This document shows positions 53,754 through 61,066 of a stretch of 64,000 bases of DNA, piece by piece. The position numbers and the translations under genes were made by a program. The stretch is taken from assembly GCF_016834455.1 (NCBI RefSeq), contig NZ_CP069213.1, positions 558,501 to 622,500 of the forward strand. Direction: 5' to 3'. This stretch comes from Shewanella litorisediminis. GTDB lineage: Bacteria; Pseudomonadota; Gammaproteobacteria; Enterobacterales; Shewanellaceae. The notes below the pieces were generated by a model that saw only the letters and a list, made by a program, of their open reading frames with translations, did not search any database and was not told the origin of the DNA. Each line of letters begins with the position of its first letter. Position 1 is the stretch's first letter.

Positions 53754-54615
53754 GAGCCAAAAAAGCGGCCGCAGCGGGGGTAAGATGCAGATGGCTGCGC
53801 CATATGAGCGCCAGATCCCAGGTGTGGCCGCCACTCAATGGCCTGAAACACAATACTTTATCAGTTAACTTTTCACAGATGGGGGCGGGCAATATGGCCA
53901 GCCCCATATTGGCTTCCACCATGCTCGCCAAAAAATCCCACTGGCCACTGCGATAGGCCACATTCAGCTCTACTCCGGCGTTTCTTGCCAGGCTGTCGAG
54001 CAGCTTTGCCAGCGCAAAATCCTGGTTGTACATGATAAAGGGATGGGAGCCAAAGTCGCGCCAGTCGAGGGCGGCTTTTTCTGCCAGCTTGTGGCCTGCC
54101 GGCAGGCATGCCAGCAGCGGATAAGCGGTCAGCGGCTGGGCGGTTAACTCATCGGCGTGGGTTGCGGGCAGAGCGGTAAAGGCAATATCCAGATTGTTTG
54201 CCAGCAGTGCCTTTTCACAGCCGAAGCCGCCGTATTCGAACATCTCCAATCTGACTCCGGGATACCTGGCACGAAAGGCGGTAAGGAGTTCAATCACCAG
54301 GCTGCTCATCATGGGGCACACACCAAGGCGTAAGTATCCCCGTTGTACCCCGCGAAGGTTTGCTAAATCTTCTTCCAGCAGATGCCATTGCCCGAGGATT
54401 TCTCTCGCGTGTTCAAGCAAGAGTTCGCCCGCTTGGGTCAGCGACAGCTTTTGATTGTTGCGGATGATAAGCTGCTGCTGCCAATGGTCTTCCAGTCGTT
54501 GCAGCATCTTGCTCAGTGTGGGTTGAGTCAGGTGCAGTTTTTCGGCAGCGCGGGTAAAACTGCCGGTCTCGGCAAGGGTTACAAAACAGTGCAAGTTCTT
54601 GATTGGAATGTTCAT
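53707..54615 (-). CDS. LysR-family transcriptional regulator
   Basis: 302-aa LysR-type regulator. Winged helix: FVTLAETGSFTRAAEKLHLTQ, LSKMLQRLEDHW. Effector domain: GYLRLGVCPMMSSLVIELL, LLACLPAGHKLAEK. It is divergent from a 43-aa ORF with strong translation signals across about 95 bases and may control it. The tail overlaps the universal stress protein gene. Confidence 0.9.
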   Translation of the reverse strand: MNIPIKNLHCFVTLAETGSFTRAAEKLHLTQPTLSKMLQRLEDHWQQQLIIRNNQKLSLTQAGELLLEHAREILGQWHLLEEDLANLRGVQRGYLRLGVCPMMSSLVIELLTAFRARYPGVRLEMFEYGGFGCEKALLANNLDIAFTALPATHADELTAQPLTAYPLLACLPAGHKLAEKAALDWRDFGSHPFIMYNQDFALAKLLDSLARNAGVELNVAYRSGQWDFLASMVEANMGLAILPAPICEKLTDKVLCFRPLSGGHTWDLALIWRSHLHLTPAAAAFLALSRDRGQATGDPAAK

Positions 54616-54709
54616 GCCAATATGGAATGGAAGTGATGGAATAGATTCATTTTACTTATTTATGGCCGGGAGATACCTTGAGCGGCATCTCAGCTTTGGA
54701 GGAATTTTG

Positions 54710-54841
54710 ATGAAAGCCTATCGCAGTATGTGGGTCAGCAGTATGTGGATGACAGCAACGCCTGCCCCTGATACGCAGGAAGCCGTTAAGCCTTCACTGT
54801 GGCGTCGCTGGTTTGCGCGTCCGGCAAAGGTTGCATCCTGA
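54710..54841 (+). CDS. 43-residue protein of unknown function
   Basis: 43-aa ORF starting MKAYRSMWVSSMWMTATPAP and ending with a Trp/Arg-rich basic segment (KPSLWRRWFARPAK). GGAGG lies eight bases upstream of the ATG and a strong terminator follows at 54900-54925, so this is a complete expression unit. No signal peptide or clear helix. The basic, Trp-rich end could contact membrane or RNA. Divergent from the LysR gene, its possible regulator. No family recognised. Confidence 0.6.
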   Translation: MKAYRSMWVSSMWMTATPAPDTQEAVKPSLWRRWFARPAKVAS

Positions 54842-54899
54842 CCCCTCAACCCCATTTCATTGCCTCAATTGGGTTACCGTGCTTTAGCCCAGTTGCTTT

Positions 54900-54925
54900 A
54901 CCCGGCTTATGCCGGGTCTTTTTTT
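54900..54925 (+). terminator. Terminator after the 43-residue ORF
   Basis: A 7-bp stem ACCCGGC / GCCGGGT with loop TTAT followed by C and seven T. Confidence 0.85.
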
Positions 54926-54939
54926 ATCTGCGGCGGGAT

Positions 54940-55698
54940 TTATTTGCGTTTGGGTTGCTGGCTTATCCAGATGTAGAGGCCGCTCAAAGACAAAAATACA
55001 AAGCCAAGGGCGAGCAGATCCCAAAGCCAGACACCCCACTGGCCGAATATCCGGCCGGCATGCAAATCGAGCAATACCCGTTCCCAGTGCAGGTGTGCGC
55101 TGCGGGCATCCTCGAGCAATTGGCGCTCAGCGGCCTTGCCTTCAAGCCAATGCAATGGTGCAAATGACGTCGTACTTTGCCATTCAATCAGGTCTTCATC
55201 CGCAAGATATTGGCCATTCTGGCCACTCAGCCACAGCTGAGATTCGCCTTCGATGGCCATGGCCTTGAGCGGTACCGGTAGCCCCGTGGCTTTATTCTGG
55301 GTTTCTATCAGCTGGCCATCACCATTCAGGAGATACAGGTTTTCGGCATCAATGGCGATGGTTTGATTGCGCCATTGGGTGGCGGCGATGAGGGGGTGCT
55401 TGGCCTCCAGCACCATGGTGCCTTGGTGCCACAGCAAATTATCTGTGATGCCATAGTCACCAAATTGGCCACTGTGGGAGGGAAGCGGGATACCGTAATA
55501 GTCCAACAGCCAGGGGAGTCGAACCCTGGCTTGGGTAAGCCCTGTGTCGGCTGCGTGATTTATCAGTATGCCGGTGACTGTCAGCAGTAACAGAAACAGG
55601 CCACCAACAATACCTATGCGTCTGTGCCAGGGGCGGATTTGTTTACGCAGCCGGTGGCCGAGCTGTTTACCGGCAGTATTCGAAAGGCGTCGAGTCAT
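54940..55698 (-). CDS. PepSY-associated membrane protein
   Basis: 252-aa inner-membrane protein with PepSY_TM features: RPWHRRIGIVGGLFLLLLTVTG near the N-terminus (membrane segment about 28-48) and LDLHAGRIFGQWGVWLWDLL followed by a C-terminal membrane segment (about 225-243). The central part is periplasmic. Such proteins act in iron uptake and ferric/flavin electron transfer. It begins three bases after the FMN-binding protein gene, so the two likely work together. Confidence 0.8.
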   Translation of the reverse strand: MTRRLSNTAGKQLGHRLRKQIRPWHRRIGIVGGLFLLLLTVTGILINHAADTGLTQARVRLPWLLDYYGIPLPSHSGQFGDYGITDNLLWHQGTMVLEAKHPLIAATQWRNQTIAIDAENLYLLNGDGQLIETQNKATGLPVPLKAMAIEGESQLWLSGQNGQYLADEDLIEWQSTTSFAPLHWLEGKAAERQLLEDARSAHLHWERVLLDLHAGRIFGQWGVWLWDLLALGFVFLSLSGLYIWISQQPKRK

Positions 55699-55701
55699 CC
55701 G

Positions 55702-56211
55702 TTATGGGGTCTTTTGCACGGCAGCATCCAGATACAGGGCTATCCGGGACAACTTGGTCAGGGCTCTCACCGACAGGGTTGCCCCTGTAATGCCATCGAT
55801 GCTGCGATCCAGTTCAAGGGAGGGCGTCAGTGTCGCCGATTTGAATTGGTTGGTAAAGAAATCATGCCTGACCTCATCACCGCGACTTTCCCGGTATACC
55901 AGTACCTTGGTTTTGACTATCTGTTGGTTGGCGATGTGGATACCGACTGTGATGGGAGATTCTTTACCAATTTCATCCAGGATCCACACTGTCTGCGCCC
56001 CATCGCGCCAGTAGCGCACCCTGAGTTTGTTGTAAGCATGGGCAAGAATGGATTCGATGTTGGCCTTTTGGACATCATCCAGCCATAACACGCTGGCTTT
56101 GGGCACGGCACCCAGCGCATCGGCGATAAAGCCTTCATTACTCTGAAAGCTGGTTTCGGCATGTCCCATCAAGGGCCAACAGGCCAGCAGGGCCAGCAGG
56201 TATTTCTTCAT
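55702..56211 (-). CDS. Periplasmic FMN-binding domain protein
   Basis: 169-aa protein with signal peptide MKKYLLALLACWPLMGHA and an FMN-binding domain of the NqrC/RnfG type. The flavin attachment motif reads DGITGATLS (near residue 139-147), with Ser at the last position where covalent FMN would attach. Extracytoplasmic electron carrier, probably fed by the PepSY protein encoded next. Downstream of the porin with a hairpin between. Confidence 0.85.
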   Translation of the reverse strand: MKKYLLALLACWPLMGHAETSFQSNEGFIADALGAVPKASVLWLDDVQKANIESILAHAYNKLRVRYWRDGAQTVWILDEIGKESPITVGIHIANQQIVKTKVLVYRESRGDEVRHDFFTNQFKSATLTPSLELDRSIDGITGATLSVRALTKLSRIALYLDAAVQKTP

Positions 56212-56234
56212 GGTTGTCTGTTCACTCAGGTAAA

Positions 56235-56252
56235 AGGGGGCTAACGCCCCCT
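56235..56252 (-). terminator. Hairpin between the coiled-coil porin and FMN protein genes
   Basis: A 7-bp stem AGGGGGC / GCCCCCT, loop TAAC, with TTTT on the minus strand. It may end or attenuate porin transcripts before the FMN-PepSY genes. Confidence 0.55.
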
Positions 56253-56265
56253 CTATCTACTTGCA

Positions 56266-57438
56266 TTAGAACTGGTAGCCAACACCGAGGTTGAAGCCAT
56301 CGGCATCCAGGGAACCGCTCTGCTTCTCGTAGTCGGCCTTGAATACCACATTCTCATGCAACCAGTAGTTAACCCCAACACTGGTCAGCTTCTTGGTGGT
56401 ATCGGCATCGTTACCGGCTTCGTTATCCCACTCGTTGTAACGGGCGAAAACACCAAAGCTGTCGTTGAAACGGTAAGACGGCTCTACGTACCAACCTTTT
56501 TGGCTATCGCGGCCAAGCAGTTCGGCTTCGATGCCATCAATGTTCCACTGAGCATAAAGCGCCTTGATGGTAAAACCGCCGATGCTGTAGATACCATGGG
56601 CTTCGAGCAGGGTAGCAGAGGCTTCGTCTACGCCGTCTTTACCCTGGGTCAGGTCACTTTGGTACTGGGCGCTGGCGGCCAGTTCCAGTCCGGCAATGCC
56701 GGTGTATTTCACGCGGCCGGTGTAAGCCAGGGCGTCAGCATTGGCGTTGGACACTTTTTGACGACCACTGCGGATGTTGTAATCATCTTTAACCTTGAGG
56801 CCGGAAGTGATAGCAGCATCAAATGCCAGTCCGGGGGCGGCTTTCAGATTGACTGCCAGCCCGCCTTCCCACCAGGTGCTTGGTACAATGTTGGACTCAA
56901 CAGGGTTACGCTCAACGCCATAGAAGGTGTTGGGTTCGTGGGTTTCGTTGATGATGCCAACTGGCATCAGGAACAAGCCGGCCTTACCTGTGATGGCGTC
57001 GGTAAAGTCGTGCTCAATGTAAGCCTGTTCCAGCTCAACTTCGCCTTTTTTACCTTCGCCTGCCAGAGAGTGTTCCAGTTCCAGCTCAGAGAAGAAGCGG
57101 GTCTTGTTGGTGAACTCATGGCCAAAGAACAGCACGAAACGGTGGAAGTCCATTTCGGTTTTGTCTTTGCTGTGGTCTAAGTTGTTGTCGATGTTGTTGT
57201 AGTGCAGTTCACCGTAGCCGCCGATGGTGGTGGCGCTCTTGGCGCTGGCGTTGGCTTCTGCGGCATCGGCAGTCTGCTCAACACGCTTCTCGGTTTCTTC
57301 CAGGCGTTTTTCCAGATCTTTCAGAACCTGCTGTTGCTGTTCAATCACTTTACGCAGTTCGGCGGTTTCGTCAGAAGCAATGGCACCGTGGCTGGCGAAC
57401 AACCCCAGCAGAGCGCTGGCGATCAGAGTCTTTTTCAT
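56266..57438 (-). CDS. Porin with N-terminal coiled coil
   Basis: 390-aa outer-membrane protein from ATG 57438 (AAAGGGAA upstream; ATG 57441 also possible). The signal peptide MKKTLIASALLGLFASHGAIA is followed by a coiled coil (about 22-65, heptads rich in Glu, Lys and Gln) and a barrel ending in Phe (GVGYQF). The layout resembles OprO/OprP-type or phosphate-selective porins with coiled coils. It is followed by FMN-binding and PepSY genes and lies near the TonB receptor. A Fur-like and an FNR-like box sit upstream. Confidence 0.82.
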   Translation of the reverse strand: MKKTLIASALLGLFASHGAIASDETAELRKVIEQQQQVLKDLEKRLEETEKRVEQTADAAEANASAKSATTIGGYGELHYNNIDNNLDHSKDKTEMDFHRFVLFFGHEFTNKTRFFSELELEHSLAGEGKKGEVELEQAYIEHDFTDAITGKAGLFLMPVGIINETHEPNTFYGVERNPVESNIVPSTWWEGGLAVNLKAAPGLAFDAAITSGLKVKDDYNIRSGRQKVSNANADALAYTGRVKYTGIAGLELAASAQYQSDLTQGKDGVDEASATLLEAHGIYSIGGFTIKALYAQWNIDGIEAELLGRDSQKGWYVEPSYRFNDSFGVFARYNEWDNEAGNDADTTKKLTSVGVNYWLHENVVFKADYEKQSGSLDADGFNLGVGYQF

Positions 57439-57506
57439 CATTTCCCTTTCCCGTTTTATTATCTGAGGGTTAGTAATTGGAGCGGATTCTAACAATTGAT
57501 TTAATA

Positions 57507-57525
57507 AATGCAAACGATTCGTATT
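57507..57525 (-). promoter_or_regulatory. Fur-like box upstream of the coiled-coil porin
   Basis: AATGCAAACGATTCGTATT has Fur-type dyad symmetry (core AAT...ATT arms), about 70 bases upstream of the porin ATG. Weaker than the TonB-receptor site. Confidence 0.4.
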
Positions 57526-57532
57526 GGGATTA

Positions 57533-57546
57533 ATGATCCAGATCAA
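57533..57546 (-). promoter_or_regulatory. FNR-like box upstream of the coiled-coil porin
   Basis: ATGATCCAGATCAA matches TTGAT-N4-ATCAA at 9 of 10 positions, about 95 bases upstream of the ATG and just upstream of the Fur-like box. Confidence 0.4.
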
Positions 57547-57650
57547 AAAACGTAAAGCTAAAGTAAAGTGGCTTGATTTATAATGATTTTTGTCTTGCCC
57601 GCGATTAATAATCAATTAATTGATTTTTAAGGTTTAATTTAGAGGCATGA

Positions 57651-57678
57651 AAAAGGCGGCCTAATTAAAGCCGCCTTT
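57651..57678 (-). terminator. Terminator of the TonB receptor gene
   Basis: AAAGGCGGC / GCCGCCTTT stem around a nine-base loop, 20 bases past the receptor stop. A run of A on the left gives a T run on the minus strand. Confidence 0.8.
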
Positions 57679-57697
57679 AGAATATCAAAGAATATAT

Positions 57698-59872
57698 TTA
57701 GAACTTATAAGAATATCCTACCGTAATGCTTCTGGGTTTGCCAGAAAACACCGAGCCATGGGCGCGGGTTGTCATATAGGTTTCATCCAGCAGGTTATCC
57801 AGGGTCAGGTACACTTCCTGTTGCTTATCAATAAAGTAGCGGCCTGACAGATCAACCAGCGTCCTGGCTGCAATCAGGTCGTCGTCGGCAATCTCGCCCT
57901 GACCTGCGGTGGCGCGCATATCAGAGGTGTAGCGGCCAGCCAGTGTCAGCTCCCAATTTTCAGCGTTGATACCAGCGCTCAGGTACAGCTGATGCTTGGG
58001 GGTGTAGCTGAACTCATCACCCACCTGCACCGCGCCCCAGGTCTCAAACTCAGATTCGAAGCTGTTTTGGAATTCGGTGCTGGTGTAGGTGTAGGCCAGT
58101 TTTACCGGGAAGCTCAGAGAGCCTTCGGTGTTGAACTGGTGGCCAGCTGACAATTCCAGCCCTTTCACAACTACTTCGCCGGCGTTGTACTGATTGTCCA
58201 GTTTATCTTCATCACAGCCCTGGGCGGCAGTGCAGTTGCCGTGCATGTTGCTGTAATCGCCGTAAAAAGCGATGGCCTCGGCGTTGAAGTTGCCATTCAC
58301 AAAGCGCGCGCCTGCCTCGTAGTTCCAGCTTTCTTCTTCCTGGCCTTCGGTGTTACCCGGAGCGGCGGGGGCAAAGCCCTTTTGCACGCCGGCCAGCAGC
58401 AGGGTGTTATCGGTCAGCTGCCAGGTGGCAGACAAGGACGGCAGCAGGGCAGAGAAGCTGTTTTCCTTGAAGGCTCCCGCACCATTACGGCCCGGGTTGG
58501 TCTTGCCCCAGTCTTCACGCTCTACGGTGACATCTTCATAGCGCACACCGGCGGTGAGGGTGAAGGCGCCAAGAGTTAACCTGTCCTGGATGTATGCTGA
58601 CAGGGCTTTTGCACTGTCGATACGGTTGGAGTCAGTCCCCGGTACACCGGCCTTGGTCAGGCTCATCTGCTGATTGACATCCAGGCTGTAGGTGTCGGCC
58701 CACTGGAATCTGTCCATCTCGTCCTGATGCAGGCGCACACCGATATCCAGCTGGTGATCGCCAAGTAGCAAACCCAGCTCGGTCTGGATTCCCTGCGACA
58801 GATAACCACGGTTATTGGCCTTCACACTGACATCAATCGCTCCTGCCGGGTTGGCGTCGAAGGCACTGGCGGCGTCAATGCCACCCTTGGACAGGCTCTT
58901 GCCATCCACCTTGTCTGCCTTGTACCAGTTACGTTTAAAGTCATTGTAATAGGCCGTGGTGGCGAGGCTCACCGAACCGCTGAAGTCGATGATATGACTC
59001 AGTTGCAGCTGCTTGTGCTCTGTGGTCATTTCATCTTTTTGAGACGCAGAATAACGGCTGAATGGCTTGGCAGCGTAGTCGGCATCGGTCAGACCCATAT
59101 AGGTCTCGTCAGAGACTTCATCGGCATACTTGAGTTTGAGCTCCAGACGCTGGGCGTATTTGGCATCTTTGGCGCTGTCGATGGCGACCTTGGCCAGCAC
59201 ATCATTTTTCACAAAGCCGGTATCACCGCCCACGCCGTTGATGTCGCGAAAGCCATCGGCCTGATAGCGATAAACCTCGGTAACGGCACCAATGCGCTCA
59301 CCCTGACCACCGGCGTGGGCGTGTAGCTTGCCATAGCCGTCCTGACCCAGGGCAACGTCCAGGCCGCCTGCTAGCTCTGCATCAGGAATTTGGCGGGACA
59401 CCATGTTTATCACGCCGCCTGTGGTGCGTGGGCCGTATTTCACGGTAGAAGAGCCTTTGAGTACTTCAATCTGCTGCATGCGGCCCGAGGTCGGGAAGTA
59501 ATAGGCCGCCGGTGACGCATAGGGCGCCGGTGCTGCCAGCACACCATCTTCCATCACGGTGATTTTTTCTGAGCGGTTCTGACCCGTGCCACGCATACCC
59601 AGATTAGGGCGCAGACCATAGCCTTCTTCTTCCTGAATATAGACACCGGGCACCGACGCCAGGGTGCGCATAATGTCGGAATACTTGAAGGTATCCAGCT
59701 CTTCCTGACTCAGCTGATGGGCGCTGCCCGGCACCGTGTTAATGGGATTCTTTTTACCGAAGATGCTGATTTGCTCGATGTCGGCATTGGCGGTTGCAGT
59801 GGCGGCGAAGCTTGCCAGCAGGGCGCTGGACAGCAGGCTCAGCCTGATGGCTGGTTTGGCGATGGTGGTCAT
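57698..59872 (-). CDS. TonB-dependent outer-membrane receptor (ferric siderophore/dicitrate type)
   Basis: 724-aa receptor with signal peptide ending near ATANA, a TonB box-like region, plug domain (ADIEQISIFGKKNPINTVPG, NLGMRGTGQNRSEKITVMEDG, IEVLKGSSTVKYGPRTTGGVINMVS) and a 22-strand type barrel ending in Phe (GYSYKF). Resembles FecA-like ferric citrate receptors, but ligand is not certain. A strong Fur box sits just before the ATG, so it is iron-repressed. TonB-ExbBD genes are not in the window. Confidence 0.92.
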   Translation of the reverse strand: MTTIAKPAIRLSLLSSALLASFAATATANADIEQISIFGKKNPINTVPGSAHQLSQEELDTFKYSDIMRTLASVPGVYIQEEEGYGLRPNLGMRGTGQNRSEKITVMEDGVLAAPAPYASPAAYYFPTSGRMQQIEVLKGSSTVKYGPRTTGGVINMVSRQIPDAELAGGLDVALGQDGYGKLHAHAGGQGERIGAVTEVYRYQADGFRDINGVGGDTGFVKNDVLAKVAIDSAKDAKYAQRLELKLKYADEVSDETYMGLTDADYAAKPFSRYSASQKDEMTTEHKQLQLSHIIDFSGSVSLATTAYYNDFKRNWYKADKVDGKSLSKGGIDAASAFDANPAGAIDVSVKANNRGYLSQGIQTELGLLLGDHQLDIGVRLHQDEMDRFQWADTYSLDVNQQMSLTKAGVPGTDSNRIDSAKALSAYIQDRLTLGAFTLTAGVRYEDVTVEREDWGKTNPGRNGAGAFKENSFSALLPSLSATWQLTDNTLLLAGVQKGFAPAAPGNTEGQEEESWNYEAGARFVNGNFNAEAIAFYGDYSNMHGNCTAAQGCDEDKLDNQYNAGEVVVKGLELSAGHQFNTEGSLSFPVKLAYTYTSTEFQNSFESEFETWGAVQVGDEFSYTPKHQLYLSAGINAENWELTLAGRYTSDMRATAGQGEIADDDLIAARTLVDLSGRYFIDKQQEVYLTLDNLLDETYMTTRAHGSVFSGKPRSITVGYSYKF

Positions 59873-59889
59873 GGTTTCTCCCTGTTGTC

Positions 59890-59908
59890 GATAATGACAA
59901 TGGTTATC
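59890..59908 (-). promoter_or_regulatory. Fur box before the TonB receptor
   Basis: GATAATGACAATGGTTATC matches the Fur consensus GATAATGATAATCATTATC at 16 of 19 positions and ends 18 bases before the receptor ATG. Confidence 0.8.
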
Positions 59909-60131
59909 ATTTGCGTCGAGAGGTTAGGGGAAAGTGCTTAAGGCTAACTTAATTTCCATTGTCTTTACTTTTGTAATAAAAAGGTTAATCCGCACGGGCG
60001 GAGTGCTTTGGTCATGGCCGTAGGACGCTTATTTTATCGACGCAAGTCATCGGGTGAGTTATTTCAACGATTTGATGTAGACTTCTTGGCCTAAAAAACG
60101 ACATCACAAGAATTCAGGTTAATTACTGCCT

Positions 60132-60833
60132 ATGTTTCTCGAGCAATTTTTTAATCAAGCAGATGAAACTGTAACGATTTCTCCTTTTCAGGCCAGCGAG
60201 TTTGCCAAGCGGGTCGCGGAGGACTTCAACCCCATTCACGACGAAGGTGCCAAGCGTTTTTGTGTACCCGGCGATCTCTTGTTTGCGTTGGTACTCAGTC
60301 ACTACGGCCTGAGCCAGAAGATGCAGTTCAAGTTCGAGGGCATGGTGGGGGAGGGCGTGAGCCTGAACTTCCCGACCGAGGTGGGCGACAACTTCCCTAT
60401 CTGCGACAGCCGCGACAAGACCTATCTCAGCGTCAGCCGTCAGGGCGAGGTGAGTCGCTGTGAAACCCAAATCGAGTCCTTCGTGCGCAGCTACGTGTCT
60501 TTCTCCGGGCTTAACTTCATCCATGTGCTGGTGCCCATGATGCTTGAGCATGGGGTGATGATTAACCCGGATCGCCCGCTGGTGATTTACGAGAGCATGG
60601 CATTCGATTTAACCACCCTCAAGTTTGAAAAAGTCTCGCTGGAACTCAGCGATGCCCGTCTCAGTGTGGATGGCAAGCGCGGTGATGTCACCCTGGAATT
60701 TGCCCTTATCAGCGAAGGCAAGCAGGTAGGAACCGGGGTGAAGACCCTGGTAATGAGTGGCCTGCGTGAGCTCGATGAAACAGCCCTCAGTGGCATGGCT
60801 CACTTCTATGAAGAGCGCCGCGCAACACTTTAA
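60132..60833 (+). CDS. DUF3581 family protein
   Basis: 233-aa soluble protein. MFLEQFFNQADETVTISPFQ and FNPIHDEGAKRFCVPGDLLFALVLSHYG suggest a hotdog-like fold and match DUF3581 as I recall it. No catalytic function known. No signal peptide. It lies 233 bases before the SMC-like ATPase gene on the same strand, but a terminator between them argues for separate transcripts. Confidence 0.7.
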   Translation: MFLEQFFNQADETVTISPFQASEFAKRVAEDFNPIHDEGAKRFCVPGDLLFALVLSHYGLSQKMQFKFEGMVGEGVSLNFPTEVGDNFPICDSRDKTYLSVSRQGEVSRCETQIESFVRSYVSFSGLNFIHVLVPMMLEHGVMINPDRPLVIYESMAFDLTTLKFEKVSLELSDARLSVDGKRGDVTLEFALISEGKQVGTGVKTLVMSGLRELDETALSGMAHFYEERRATL

Positions 60834-60896
60834 TGTGCCGCTTGGCTCAAATTCCCGCCAAACAGTGCGCAAAGCCTGATATGGCGGCGCTTCAAG

Positions 60897-60926
60897 GCCC
60901 CGTGTGATTGCCATCCACGGGGCTTT
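60897..60926 (+). terminator. Terminator after the DUF3581 gene
   Basis: An 8-bp stem GCCCCGTG / CACGGGGC, 11-base loop, followed by TTT. Confidence 0.6.
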
Positions 60927-61066
60927 CCTTTACCTTAATAATCCTTTCCCATGCGTTTGCTTGGCTCAGGTTTTTACCGCTAACGGCGCGTAATTCATCC
61001 ATGGGCCCTGGCCGTCATTTCGGCCTCTTGCTGCCAACCGACGGTCGCTTTGCTTTAAGGATAAAG

